In this document: positions 56,276 to 64,000 of the stretch, in pieces
Layout: the number at the start of each line of letters is the position of its first letter
Numbering within the stretch: the stretch's first letter is position 1
Assembly: GCF_035917575.1 (NCBI RefSeq)
Contig: NZ_CP109090.1
Coordinates: forward strand, 5,084,001 to 5,148,000
Origin: Streptomyces sp. NBC_01788
Lineage (GTDB): Bacteria > Actinomycetota > Actinomycetes > Streptomycetales > Streptomycetaceae
Length of the DNA: 64,000 nt
Reading direction: 5' to 3'
Notes under the pieces: model-generated
Database searches by the model: none
What the model saw: only the letters and a program-made list of their open reading frames with translations
Told to the model about the DNA's origin: nothing
Made by a program: the position numbers and the translations under genes

Positions 56276-58945
56276 TCAGGCGTCCGTGGGCTCCGCCGTG
56301 GTGGCGGCCTTGGCGGTGGTCTGCGCCGGGATCTCGGCGGTGTCCACCGCCGCCTTGGCGGCGGCCGTCTTGCGCGTACGACGCGGCTTCGGCTCGGCTA
56401 CCGCGTCGACGGCCTCCGCGGGGGCCTCGGCGGCCTTGCGGGTGCGGCGACGCGGCTTGACCTCCGCCTCGTCGGCCACCGCCGTCGCCGCGACCGACTT
56501 CCGGGTGCGGCGCGGCTTGGCCTCGGCGGCTTCCGGCGCGTCCGCGGTGGCCGCGGCCTTGCGGGTGCGGCGGGGCTTGGCTGCCGTGGCCTCGTCGGCG
56601 ACGGGCGCGTCGGCCGTCTCGGCGGTCTTGCGGGTCCGGCGGCGCGGCTTGGTCTCCGCCTCGCCGGTGGTGTCCGCCACGGCCTCGGGTGCGGTCGCCG
56701 CCTTGCGGGTGCGGCGGCGCGGCTTGGCCTCCGCGCCCTCGGCGGCGTCGACCGCCGCCTCGGCGGCGCTGTCCGGCCCGTCGGCCACCTGCGCCGGGAT
56801 CTCCGCGGCGACCGCCGCGGCGGCCTTCCGGGTGCGGCGAGGCTTGGCCTCGGCGGTGTCCACGGCGGCTTCCGCCGCGTCCGCGGTGACCGTGGCCGCA
56901 GTGGCCTTGCGGGTCCGGCGACGGGGCTTGGTCTCCGCCTCGTCGACAACGCCCTCGGCCGCGTCCGGCGCGGCTTCCGGCGCGGTGGCCGTGGCCTTGC
57001 GGGTCCGGCGGCGCGGCTTGGTCTCCGCCTCGTCGACGACGCCCTCGGCGGTGTCCGCCGCGGCCTCGGTCGCGGTCGCCGCCTTGCGGGTGCGGCGGCG
57101 CGGCTTGGCCTCGGGCTGGTCCGCGGTGGGCTCGGCCGTGTCCAGGGCCGTCTCGGCGGTGGTCTCGGCCGGAGCCGCCGGCTCCGGGGCGACCTCGGTG
57201 CCGGTTTCGGCCGGGGCCGTCGTGACCGCCTGCTCCGCCGACTTGCGGGTACGGCGGCGACGCGGCTTCGCGGGCGCCTCGGCGGCGTCGAGAGCGGGGC
57301 CCTCGGCCGTCGCCACCGCGGACTCCGCGGGCTCGACGGTCTCCAGCGGCTCGGACGGTGCCGTCGACTCGCCGGTCGTCACCGTCTGCGCGGGAGAACC
57401 GCCCCGCAGACGGCGCCGACGGCGCGGAGTGCGCGTGCCGGACGCCTCGTCCGCGACCGTGCCCTCGACGGGCGCGGCGTCGGCCGGCGTACCGGCGGCC
57501 GGCGTGACCGCCGCCGAGTCCAGCGGTGCCCCGCCACGGGTACGGCGCCGGCGACGTGGCGTACGCGCCGGCCGCTCACGGTCCGCGGAGTGCTCACGGT
57601 CCGCCGGGCGTCCCTCGTTCCGGCCGCCCCGGCCACCGCGACCGCGCGCACCGCGGCCACCGGTCTCGCCGAGGTCCTCCAGCTCCTCCGCCTCCAGCCC
57701 GGCGCGGGTGCGCTCCGAGCGCGGCAGGACGCCCTTGGTGCCCTCGGGGATGCCCAGCTCGGCGAAGAGGTGCGGCGAGGTCGAGTACGTCTCGACCGGG
57801 TCGTTGAAGTCCAGCTCCAGCGCCTTGTTGATGAGCTGCCAGCGCGGGATGTCGTCCCAGTCGACGAGCGTGATCGCCGTACCCTTCGCGCCCGCGCGGC
57901 CGGTACGGCCGATGCGGTGCAGGTACGTTTTCTCGTCCTCGGGCGACTGGTAGTTGACGACGTGCGTGACGCCCTCGACGTCGATGCCGCGCGCGGCGAC
58001 GTCGGTGCAGACGAGCACGTCGACCTTGCCGTTGCGGAAGGCGCGCAGCGCCTGCTCGCGAGCGCCCTGGCCGAGGTCGCCGTGGACCGAGCCGGAGGCG
58101 AAGCCGCGGCGCTGGAGCTGCTCGGCGATGTCGGCGGCCGTGCGCTTCGTGCGGCAGAAGATCATCGCCAGTCCGCGGCCGTCGGCCTGGAGGATGCGGG
58201 AGACCATCTCCGGCTTGTCGAGCGAGTGCGCCCGGAACACGAACTGCTTGATGTTCGCGACCGTCGCGCCCTCGTCGTCCGGCGCGGTGGCGCGGATGTG
58301 CGTCGGCTGCGACATGTAGCGGCGGGCCAGACCGATGACCGCGCCCGGCATGGTGGCCGAGAACAGCATGGTCTGCCGCCTGGCCGGCAGCATGGCGATG
58401 ATCTTCTCGACGTCGGGCAGGAAGCCCAGGTCGAGCATCTCGTCGGCCTCGTCGAGCACCAGGCACTTGACGTGCTTCAGGTTCAGCTTCTTCTGGCCGG
58501 CCAGGTCCAGCAGGCGGCCCGGGGTGCCGACGACCACGTCGACGCCCTTCTTCAGCGCCTCCACCTGGGGCTCGTACGCCCGGCCGCCGTAGATCGCGGT
58601 GACGCGCACGTTGCGCACCTTGCCCGCGGTCAGCAGGTCGTTGGTCACCTGCACGCACAGCTCACGGGTGGGGACGACGATGAGCGCCTGCGGGGTGTCG
58701 GTGAGGTCCTCGGGCTGCGCGCGGCCCGCCTCGACGTCGGCGGGGACGGTGACGCGCTCCAGGAGGGGAAGACCGAAGCCGAGCGTCTTGCCGGTGCCGG
58801 TCTTGGCCTGGCCGATGACGTCCGTGCCCGTGAGGGCCACGGGGAGTGTCATCTCCTGGATGGGGAAGGGAGTGATGATGCCGACGGCTTCCAGGGCCTC
58901 GGCGGTCTCGGGAAGGATCCCGAGTTCTCGGAACGTCGTAGTCAG
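56276..58945 (-). CDS. DEAD-box ATP-dependent RNA helicase with long basic repetitive tail
   Basis: About 889 residues. The first 440 form the helicase core: Q motif FRELGILPETAEALEAVGIITPFPIQ, motif I AKTGTGKT, PTRELC, DEAD in VLDEADEML, SAT, HGDLGQGAREQALRAF and HRIGRTGRAG. The rest is a low-complexity tail with over ten KPRR(R)TRK blocks separated by acidic Ala-rich stretches, resembling RNA-binding tails of cold-shock helicases. The family N-terminus begins (L)TTTFRELGI; no ATG or GTG is near, and CTG 58945 has GAAGAGG 7 nt upstream. The far upstream start 59053 adds non-conserved sequence. Confidence 0.9.
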   Translation of the reverse strand: MTTTFRELGILPETAEALEAVGIITPFPIQEMTLPVALTGTDVIGQAKTGTGKTLGFGLPLLERVTVPADVEAGRAQPEDLTDTPQALIVVPTRELCVQVTNDLLTAGKVRNVRVTAIYGGRAYEPQVEALKKGVDVVVGTPGRLLDLAGQKKLNLKHVKCLVLDEADEMLDLGFLPDVEKIIAMLPARRQTMLFSATMPGAVIGLARRYMSQPTHIRATAPDDEGATVANIKQFVFRAHSLDKPEMVSRILQADGRGLAMIFCRTKRTAADIAEQLQRRGFASGSVHGDLGQGAREQALRAFRNGKVDVLVCTDVAARGIDVEGVTHVVNYQSPEDEKTYLHRIGRTGRAGAKGTAITLVDWDDIPRWQLINKALELDFNDPVETYSTSPHLFAELGIPEGTKGVLPRSERTRAGLEAEELEDLGETGGRGARGRGGRGGRNEGRPADREHSADRERPARTPRRRRRTRGGAPLDSAAVTPAAGTPADAAPVEGTVADEASGTRTPRRRRRLRGGSPAQTVTTGESTAPSEPLETVEPAESAVATAEGPALDAAEAPAKPRRRRTRKSAEQAVTTAPAETGTEVAPEPAAPAETTAETALDTAEPTADQPEAKPRRRTRKAATATEAAADTAEGVVDEAETKPRRRTRKATATAPEAAPDAAEGVVDEAETKPRRRTRKATAATVTADAAEAAVDTAEAKPRRTRKAAAAVAAEIPAQVADGPDSAAEAAVDAAEGAEAKPRRRTRKAATAPEAVADTTGEAETKPRRRTRKTAETADAPVADEATAAKPRRTRKAAATADAPEAAEAKPRRTRKSVAATAVADEAEVKPRRRTRKAAEAPAEAVDAVAEPKPRRTRKTAAAKAAVDTAEIPAQTTAKAATTAEPTDA

Positions 58946-59329
58946 GGTGCTGCCTCTTCTGTGTGCGCGGTGCGAGGCGAGCGCGGGGGTCGTGTCTGAC
59001 CGTGCCGGGGACGTCGGCCGCCCACGCGGGCGGGCCGTGTGGCACGGGACCACAGCCGACGCTCTAGCGCTCGAACCGCTTGGAGGTCCCTCCGATCGTC
59101 GTACGCACAGTGCCGTACGGTCAGGGAGGGCTGTCGGGTCGGAGCCGATCGGGCCACCGACCGGGCATCCTCATGCGTGCGGCCTGTCGACATACGCCGA
59201 AACACGACGGCGTACTCAGCAGGCGCATTACCACCATACCCCGGAAACGCGCACACGTGATGGCCGATTCGGTCACGTAGTCGTCGTCACACTGGTTCAC
59301 CAGGTCCTTCGCAGGCGCGGAGAGCGGGC

Positions 59330-59335
59330 TATTGT
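59330..59335 (+). promoter_or_regulatory. -10 element of a likely leaderless promoter (ferritin-like gene)
   Basis: TATTGT ends 7 nt before ATG 59343. TTCGCA (59308-59313) is 16 nt upstream. No ribosome-binding site precedes the ATG. Confidence 0.55.
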
Positions 59336-59342
59336 GCGCTTC

Positions 59343-60089
59343 ATGACGAGCTCTGACAAGTCTGACAACGCCTCCGACACGCCCACCGAGCCCACCGGAA
59401 TCGCCGCCCAGGACTGGGCGACGGCCGCCGCCGACCCGCAGTACCGCGCCGCGGTCGTGGACCTGCTCGGCGCCCTCGCGTACGGAGAGCTCGCGGCGTT
59501 CGAGCGGCTCGCGGAGGACGCCAAGCTGGCGCCCACCCTCGCGGACAAGGCCGAGCTGGCGAAGATGGCGTCGGCCGAGTTCCACCACTTCGAGCGGCTG
59601 CGCGACCGGCTCACCGAGATGGGCGAGGAGCCGACGCTCGCGATGGAGCCCTTCGTCGCCGCGCTCGACGGCTTCCACCGGCAGACGGCGCCCTCGGACT
59701 GGCTGGAAGGTCTCGTCAAGGCCTACGTCGGCGACTCGATCGCCAGCGACTTCTACCGGGAGGTCGCCGTCCGCCTGGACTCCGACACGCGCGAGCTGGT
59801 CCTGGCCGTCCTGGACGACACCGGGCACGCCGAGTTCGCGGTGGAGAAGGTGCGCGCGGCGATCGACGCGGACCCGCGCGTCGGCGGCCGGCTCGCGCTG
59901 TGGGCGCGGCGGCTGATGGGCGAGGCCCTGTCGCAGTCCCAGCGGGTCGTGGCCGACCGGGACGCGCTGTCCACGATGCTCGTCGGCGGCGTCGCGGACG
60001 GCTTCGACCTCGCCGAGGTCGGCAGGATGTTCTCCCGGATCACCGAGGCGCACACCAAGCGGATGGCCGCGCTGGGCCTGGCCGCGTAG
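59343..60089 (+). CDS. Ferritin-like fold protein
   Basis: A 248-residue helical protein. The carboxylate and His pattern of a ferritin-like diiron fold is visible: LLGALAYGELAAFERLAEDA (first Glu), MASAEFHHFERLRDRL (ExxH), YVGDSIASDFYREV, and LDDTGHAEFAVEKV (second ExxH-like). It resembles the MiaE-like clade annotated as ferritin-like or rubrerythrin-like. The actual metal and reaction are unknown. Divergent from the helicase gene. Confidence 0.88.
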   Translation: MTSSDKSDNASDTPTEPTGIAAQDWATAAADPQYRAAVVDLLGALAYGELAAFERLAEDAKLAPTLADKAELAKMASAEFHHFERLRDRLTEMGEEPTLAMEPFVAALDGFHRQTAPSDWLEGLVKAYVGDSIASDFYREVAVRLDSDTRELVLAVLDDTGHAEFAVEKVRAAIDADPRVGGRLALWARRLMGEALSQSQRVVADRDALSTMLVGGVADGFDLAEVGRMFSRITEAHTKRMAALGLAA

Positions 60090-60136
60090 GTCCGCCGGGA
60101 GGCGGTTTCAGGGGGTGCGCCGCCGGCGGCGCCGGA

Positions 60137-60406
60137 TCAGGCCGGCGCCGACCGCCGGCGCAGTCTTCCCGCGGGGCGCACCAGCAGGGACAGCGAGGCG
60201 GCGGAGACGACCACCGCGCCGAGCAGCGTCGGCAGCAGGCTGCCGGAGCCCAGCGCGCTGTGGGTGACGAAGGCGCCGAACAGGCCTCCCGCGACACCGG
60301 TCGACTGCACCAGGCGACGCTGCGGCAGCCGGTGGGACAGGCGGTGGAACGCGGTCCAGCCGAGCAGCAGACCGATCAACGCGGAGCCGAGCGCTTCCAA
60401 GAACAT
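60137..60406 (-). CDS. Small membrane protein, 89 residues
   Basis: ATG 60406 with GGGAGGG upstream. Hydrophobic helices lie near residues 3-20, 37-52 and 57-76 (LLPTLLGAVVVSAASLSLLV), followed by an Arg-rich end. The long open frame above ATG 60406 is not conserved-looking. No family recognised; function unknown. Confidence 0.7.
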   Translation of the reverse strand: MFLEALGSALIGLLLGWTAFHRLSHRLPQRRLVQSTGVAGGLFGAFVTHSALGSGSLLPTLLGAVVVSAASLSLLVRPAGRLRRRSAPA

Positions 60407-60571
60407 GATGGTTCCCTCCCACACGATCGGCCGGTGCCGGGCGGTCGTAGCCGGTCTTACCCCTGACCTGCGGAACGCAACCCTCCCTGTGCGCGGATTG
60501 TGCGCCACCCGTGAAGTCGCCCGTGAGTCGCCCGCGATGTGGCCCGTGAAGTCGCCCGTGACGGCGGAACG

Positions 60572-60612
60572 CGGGAGGGGGCCCGCGGCTCTCACCGCGT
60601 GGCCCCCTCCCG
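60572..60612 (-). terminator. Terminator after the DUF3107 gene
   Basis: CGGGAGGGGGCC (60572-60583) and GGCCCCCTCCCG (60601-60612) pair perfectly, with CGCGG/CCGCG (60584-60588 and 60595-60599) extending the stem. It lies just downstream of the leftward DUF3107 gene. Confidence 0.88.
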
Positions 60613-60631
60613 TCGTCCGATGACGCGGCGA

Positions 60632-60859
60632 CTACAGCGCGCCGAAGCCCACCTTGCGCGGCGCCGGCTCACCGAGCTCGACGTACGCGAGCCGGTCGGC
60701 CGGGACCAGCACCTTGCGGCCGTGCTCGTCGACGAGGGTCAGCAGCTGCGACTTCCCGGCCAGCGCCTCGGACACCGCCCGCTCGACCTCCTCGGCACTC
60801 TGACCGCTCTCCAGAACGATCTCGCGGGGCGCGTGCTGCACGCCGATCTTGACCTCCAC
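60632..60859 (-). CDS. DUF3107 protein
   Basis: A 75-residue protein from GTG 60859 (GGAGGG 8 nt upstream): EVKIGVQHAPREIVLESGQSAEEVERAVSEALAGKSQLLTLVDEHGRKVLVPADRLAYVELGEP, ending KVGFGAL. It is an actinobacteria-wide small protein, positioned beside a TetR regulator also in mycobacteria. Function unknown; it may form a compact beta/alpha dimer. Confidence 0.92.
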   Translation of the reverse strand: MEVKIGVQHAPREIVLESGQSAEEVERAVSEALAGKSQLLTLVDEHGRKVLVPADRLAYVELGEPAPRKVGFGAL

Positions 60860-61034
60860 GGCTATGTCCCTCCGACGGTCAGTGAAGTGCGCGACCTTGC
60901 GCGCCGTACCAGCACACATTAGCCCGGTGAGGGGACGAACACGCTCCGCCCGGGAACGCCAGGAGCGAACAGCCTGCGGGAACAGAACTCCTGTGCGGCG
61001 GTGCTCCGGCGGGGTGCGGTGGTGCCGCGGGCGG

Positions 61035-61679
61035 TCAGTGGTGCTGCTCGGCGCCGTGCAGCGGGAAACCGGCGATGCCGCGCCACGCCAGGGACGCCAG
61101 CAGCTGAACCGCCTGGTCGCGCGGGACGCTGCGGTCGCTGTGCAGCCAGGAGCGGGCCACCACCTGGGCGAGTCCGCCGAGGCCCGAGGCCAGCAGCATC
61201 GACTCCGCGCGGGAGAGGCCGGTGTCCTCCGCGATCACCTCGCAGATCGCCTCGGCGCACTCGTTGGTGACCTTGTCGACGCGCTCGCGCACCGCCGGCT
61301 CGTTCGTCAGGTCCGACTCGAAGACCAGCCGGAAGGCGCCGCCGTCGTCCTCGACGTACGCGAAGTACGCGTCCATCGTGGCGCGCACGCGCTGCTTGTT
61401 GTCCGTGGTCGAGGCGAGCGCGCCGCGCACCGACTGGATGAGCGCCTCGCAGTGCTGGTCCAGGAGGGCGAGATAGAGGTCGAGTTTGCCCGGGAAGTGC
61501 TGGTAGAGCACCGGCTTGCTGACACCGGCGCGCTCGGCGATGTCGTCCATGGCTGCCGCGTGGTAGCCCTGCGCCACGAAGACTTCCTGGGCGGCGCCCA
61601 GCAGCTGGTTCCGTCGGGCACGGCGCGGCAGGCGCGTGCCACGCGGGCGTGCCGCCTCTGTCTGCTCGATGGCTGTCAC
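61035..61679 (-). CDS. TetR-family transcriptional regulator
   Basis: 214 residues from GTG 61679 (GGGAGG upstream); ATG 61703 is possible. The HTH is RRNQLLGAAQEVFVAQGYHAAAMDDIAERAGVSKPVLYQHFPGKLDLYLALL. The C-terminal ligand domain (TNEPAVRERVDKVTNECAEAICEVIAEDTGLSRAESMLLASGLGGLAQVVARSWL) fits the clade that sits beside DUF3107 genes. The ligand and targets are unknown. It is probably transcribed before DUF3107 in the same direction. Confidence 0.93.
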   Translation of the reverse strand: MTAIEQTEAARPRGTRLPRRARRNQLLGAAQEVFVAQGYHAAAMDDIAERAGVSKPVLYQHFPGKLDLYLALLDQHCEALIQSVRGALASTTDNKQRVRATMDAYFAYVEDDGGAFRLVFESDLTNEPAVRERVDKVTNECAEAICEVIAEDTGLSRAESMLLASGLGGLAQVVARSWLHSDRSVPRDQAVQLLASLAWRGIAGFPLHGAEQHH

Positions 61680-61915
61680 GCCGCCTCCCAAAGTCGTCCA
61701 CATGCGGTGTGCGCCGCGTCGCCATCGTACTTTTCGGTAACCGTGGTGTGCGCGGTGCGAGCGCAGGATTTCACGGACCGGACAGCGGCAAAAGCGGCAT
61801 AGAAGGTTTCAAACAGGCTCAAGGTGGGCACGAAGCTGCGCTCCTGCTCAGCGGCGGTCCTTCTCGTCACGCGTCCCGAGTGCCGCCCCACGCGCCACCT
61901 TGTGCGCCCCGTCCC

Positions 61916-62128
61916 TCACCGGTAGTCGTCCTCGTCGATGGAGACGCCCCGCGCCTGTTCGATGAGATCGGCCTCGTTGGCGCGGTCCGGATCCCCGGTG
62001 AGGGGTTCGTCGTGGTCCGGCGTGACGTCGGCGTGCTGCTCGGCGGCGTCGTCCTCCGGGGCCTCGACGTCGATCTCCGTGGCGTCGTCGTCCTCGTACG
62101 TCTCGGGATCGGTGGGGTCGAATGACAT
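61916..62128 (-). CDS. Small acidic protein, 70 residues
   Basis: ATG 62128 with GGAAGGGAG upstream. Very acidic (SFDPTDPETYEDDDATEID, VEAPEDDAAEQHADVTPDHD, EADLIEQARGVSIDEDDYR), likely disordered or a protein-interaction piece. No family recognised. Codon bias and the ribosome site support a real gene; the longer frame above it is a shadow. Confidence 0.72.
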   Translation of the reverse strand: MSFDPTDPETYEDDDATEIDVEAPEDDAAEQHADVTPDHDEPLTGDPDRANEADLIEQARGVSIDEDDYR

Positions 62129-62335
62129 GCTGGGCTCCCTTCCTGCTGCATGCTGCGGAATGTCCCTGCGAATGTCCCTGGAAAGCAGGGGCCATGTGCG
62201 GGTGCCCTCTGTATGAGCGTAGGAGACACCCGTTGGCGACGCTATGCGATCCGTGGCCCGGACGGCGGTCCCGCACGCGCATGATCTGTGACAGCTGACA
62301 CAGGCGAACACATGAGTCACTACGTGATCGTCTCG

Positions 62336-62341
62336 TAACAT
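62336..62341 (+). promoter_or_regulatory. -10 element of a likely leaderless promoter (hydrolase gene)
   Basis: TAACAT ends 6 nt before ATG 62348, in a locally AT-richer stretch; no ribosome-binding site is present. Confidence 0.5.
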
Positions 62342-62347
62342 TGCCGC

Positions 62348-63469
62348 ATGTCTTCGACCGAGCTGCCTTTCGTGCCGCCCGCCAACGTTCTGCCGAGGGT
62401 GGCGCCCGTCGGGGTCGAGGAGGGCGAACGGCTGCGCTCGGTCGAACTGCCGGGCATCACGCTGTCGGTGCGCTCGCGGCCGCCCGCGCGGGAGGGGCTG
62501 CCGCCCGCGCTGTACGTGCACGGCCTCGGCGGCTCCTCCCGGAACTGGTCCGCCCTGATGCCGCTGCTCGACGGTGTCGTCGACGGCGAGGCGGTCGACC
62601 TGCCGGGCTTCGGAGACTCCCCGCCGCCGGACGACGGCGACTACTCCGTCACCGGGCACGCGCGCGCGGTCATCCGCCTCCTCGACGCCTCGGGGCGAGG
62701 ACCGGTGCACCTGCTGGGCAACTCGCTGGGCGGCGCCGTGACCACGCGCGTCGCGGCGTTGCGGCCCGACCTCGTGCGGACGCTCACGCTCGTCTCGCCC
62801 GCGCTGCCCGAACTCCGGGTGCAGCGCACCGCCCTGCCGACCGGCCTGCTCGCGGTGCCCGGCGTGACCGCCCTGTTCACCCGGATCACCCGGGAGTGGA
62901 CGGCGGAGCAGCGGGTCCGCGGGGTCATGGCCCTGTGCTACGGCGACCCGGGACGGGTGACGGACGAGGGCCTGCGCAACGCGGTGGGGGAGATGGAGCG
63001 GCGGCTTCGACTGCCATACTTCTGGGACGCGATGTCGCGCTCCGCGCGCGGGATCGTGGACGCGTACACGCTGGGCGGTCAGCACGGCCTGTGGCGACAG
63101 GCCGAGCGGGTCCTCGCGCCCACGCTGCTGATCTACGGCGGCCGTGACCAGCTCGTCGGCTTCCGCATGGCCCAGCGGGCGGCCCGTGCCTTCCGTGACT
63201 CCCGCCTCCTCACCCTGCCGGACGCCGGCCATGTGGCGATGATGGAGTATCCCGAGACCGTGGCCACCGCGTTCCGCGAACTGCTGCTGGACTCGGGAGA
63301 GTTGGAGGCCGGATCGATGACGGAACCGGGAGCGGGCGCCGAGGCCGACCGCGGGGTCCGGGTTTCCGGGGCGGGCACCGGCGATGGCGCTCGCGGTTCC
63401 GGGACGGCCGGTGGTGCCCCAGGCCCGGAGACCGGCGGGGCCCCCTTCGGCGCGAGCACGGGGGGCTGA
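62348..63469 (+). CDS. Alpha/beta fold hydrolase
   Basis: A 373-residue protein. The N-terminal part leads to ALYVHGLGGSSRNWSALMPLL (oxyanion region). The nucleophile elbow is LLGNSLGGAV, the acid Asp is in LIYGGRDQLVGF and the His in LPDAGHVAMMEYPE. The last 60 residues are a Gly-rich disordered tail. It starts at a leaderless ATG. Substrate unknown; relatives include serine esterases and meta-cleavage-type hydrolases. Confidence 0.9.
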   Translation: MSSTELPFVPPANVLPRVAPVGVEEGERLRSVELPGITLSVRSRPPAREGLPPALYVHGLGGSSRNWSALMPLLDGVVDGEAVDLPGFGDSPPPDDGDYSVTGHARAVIRLLDASGRGPVHLLGNSLGGAVTTRVAALRPDLVRTLTLVSPALPELRVQRTALPTGLLAVPGVTALFTRITREWTAEQRVRGVMALCYGDPGRVTDEGLRNAVGEMERRLRLPYFWDAMSRSARGIVDAYTLGGQHGLWRQAERVLAPTLLIYGGRDQLVGFRMAQRAARAFRDSRLLTLPDAGHVAMMEYPETVATAFRELLLDSGELEAGSMTEPGAGAEADRGVRVSGAGTGDGARGSGTAGGAPGPETGGAPFGASTGG

Positions 63470-63477
63470 GGGCCGAC

Positions 63478-64000
63478 GTGGGACGCCACAGCCGCCGCGG
63501 GTCCGCGCCCAAGGGCAAGGCCGCGAAGACGAGCACCGGCCGGGACGACAGCACACCCCTACCGGGGTACGGGCCAGGAGACGGCCGTGAGGCGCAGGGC
63601 GGCCCGGAGCCTCGGGACGACGGCCGCCTTCGAGGTGGTCCGGAGGGCCGTGAGTACGGGGGCGGCGCCGAGCCCTGGCGAGGCCCGAGCGGTCGGCCGG
63701 GTCCGGGCCAGGCGCCGATTCCCGGCCAGGTGCCCGGACAGCGGGCCGGAGCCGGCGGAGCCACGGGCCCGGCCTACGGAGGGCCCCGCCTCCATGACGG
63801 CACACCAGCCCACGGCACTCCGCGCTTCGACGGCCGGACTCCTCCCCATGGCACCCCGCGCTTCGACGGCGGAACCCCTCCCCATGGGGTGCCGCACTTC
63901 GCGGACGGGACGCCCGCGCAGGGGATTCCGTGGGCCGCGGGCGGGGCCCCTGGTCCCGGCGGTCCGCGGCTGTCTGACGGGGCGCCGGCTCAGGGCGGAC
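63478..64000 (+). CDS. N-terminal part of a basic, repeat-rich protein (possibly DUF3152 type), cut by window end
   Basis: GTG 63478 begins GRHSRRGSAPKGKAAKTSTG and the frame stays open to the window end (174 codons). From about residue 95 it contains repeats of the form HGTPRFDGRTPP (three or more degenerate copies of about 12 residues). This N-terminus resembles Streptomyces proteins that carry a membrane helix and a DUF3152 domain further on. The domain itself lies outside the window, so the name is inference. Confidence 0.6.
   Translation, partial: MGRHSRRGSAPKGKAAKTSTGRDDSTPLPGYGPGDGREAQGGPEPRDDGRLRGGPEGREYGGGAEPWRGPSGRPGPGQAPIPGQVPGQRAGAGGATGPAYGGPRLHDGTPAHGTPRFDGRTPPHGTPRFDGGTPPHGVPHFADGTPAQGIPWAAGGAPGPGGPRLSDGAPAQGG

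Noticed and set aside
1..64000. tRNA or rRNA genes
   Set aside because: No convincing T-loop/acceptor pairs or rRNA signatures were noticed; GTTCAA-like hits (for example near 24656 and 48850) do not fold as tRNA.

Overview
The window is very GC-rich. Genes are tightly packed with ATGA/GTGA overlaps, GTG starts are common, third codon positions are almost always G or C, and several genes look leaderless. Together with mycothiol biosynthesis, DUF397/DUF5753/HATPase gene sets and BldK-type peptide permeases, this points to a Streptomyces chromosome, core region. From memory, gene order matches the stretch of S. coelicolor that runs from the bldK locus through mshB and tatB to a DEAD-box helicase. 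No rRNA, tRNA or CRISPR was seen.

Layout. 1-7.6 kb: the 3' end of one peptide ABC transporter ATPase (probably the last gene of a bldK-like operon), a VOC protein and a GNAT gene, then a complete five-gene oligopeptide ABC transporter. 7.7-9.8 kb: a convergent S9 peptidase. 10-16 kb: an accessory-looking stretch with a GNAT gene between 20-bp inverted repeats, an apparent gene remnant, a DUF397/XRE-DUF5753/HATPase regulatory set, an HTH/zinc-ribbon protein, an Rpn-like PD-(D/E)XK protein and a decayed TetR gene. 16-21 kb: a small membrane protein, a GNAT, mshB, a DUF6113 membrane protein and a large membrane-anchored YoaR-type protein. 21-24.6 kb: an ABC-2 exporter translationally coupled to a NarL-type two-component system, with a 14-bp palindrome upstream.

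24.6-48.5 kb is a housekeeping block: SirB1-like protein, GNAT, 7Fe ferredoxin, dapC, two secreted proteins, dapE-like, LOG-family protein, folP2-like, DivIVA-domain protein, tag, enoyl-CoA hydratase, DUF3117, O-methyltransferase, sigE-type ECF sigma factor, zinc anti-sigma factor, HtrA, TatB, Mrp, DUF1003, MgtE-N/CBS protein, lipoprotein and corA. The order from dapE through folP2, DivIVA, tag, DUF3117, methyltransferase, sigE, anti-sigma, htrA, tatB and mrp to corA follows, as I recall it, the Mycobacterium tuberculosis Rv1202-Rv1239c order. The envelope-stress set (sigma factor, membrane anti-sigma factor, extracytoplasmic protease, Tat component) is the functional core. corA is preceded by a leader that resembles an M-box Mg2+ riboswitch.

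48.9-64 kb: SUFU-domain protein, MFS transporter, DUF6758, PHP phosphoesterase, MarC, NYN nuclease, two alpha/beta hydrolases, a DEAD-box helicase with a long basic repetitive tail, a ferritin-like protein, small conserved proteins, a TetR regulator and the start of a repetitive cell-surface-type protein cut by the window end.

The most unusual structures are: three 180-bp tandem repeats immediately downstream of the helicase that copy its C-terminal coding sequence and stay open in frame for 225 codons past its stop; a possible mobile GNAT cassette; a 188-bp MITE-like element directly after the LOG gene, followed by a second repeat field; the candidate M-box; and possible non-standard start codons (ATT for the methyltransferase, CTG for the helicase).
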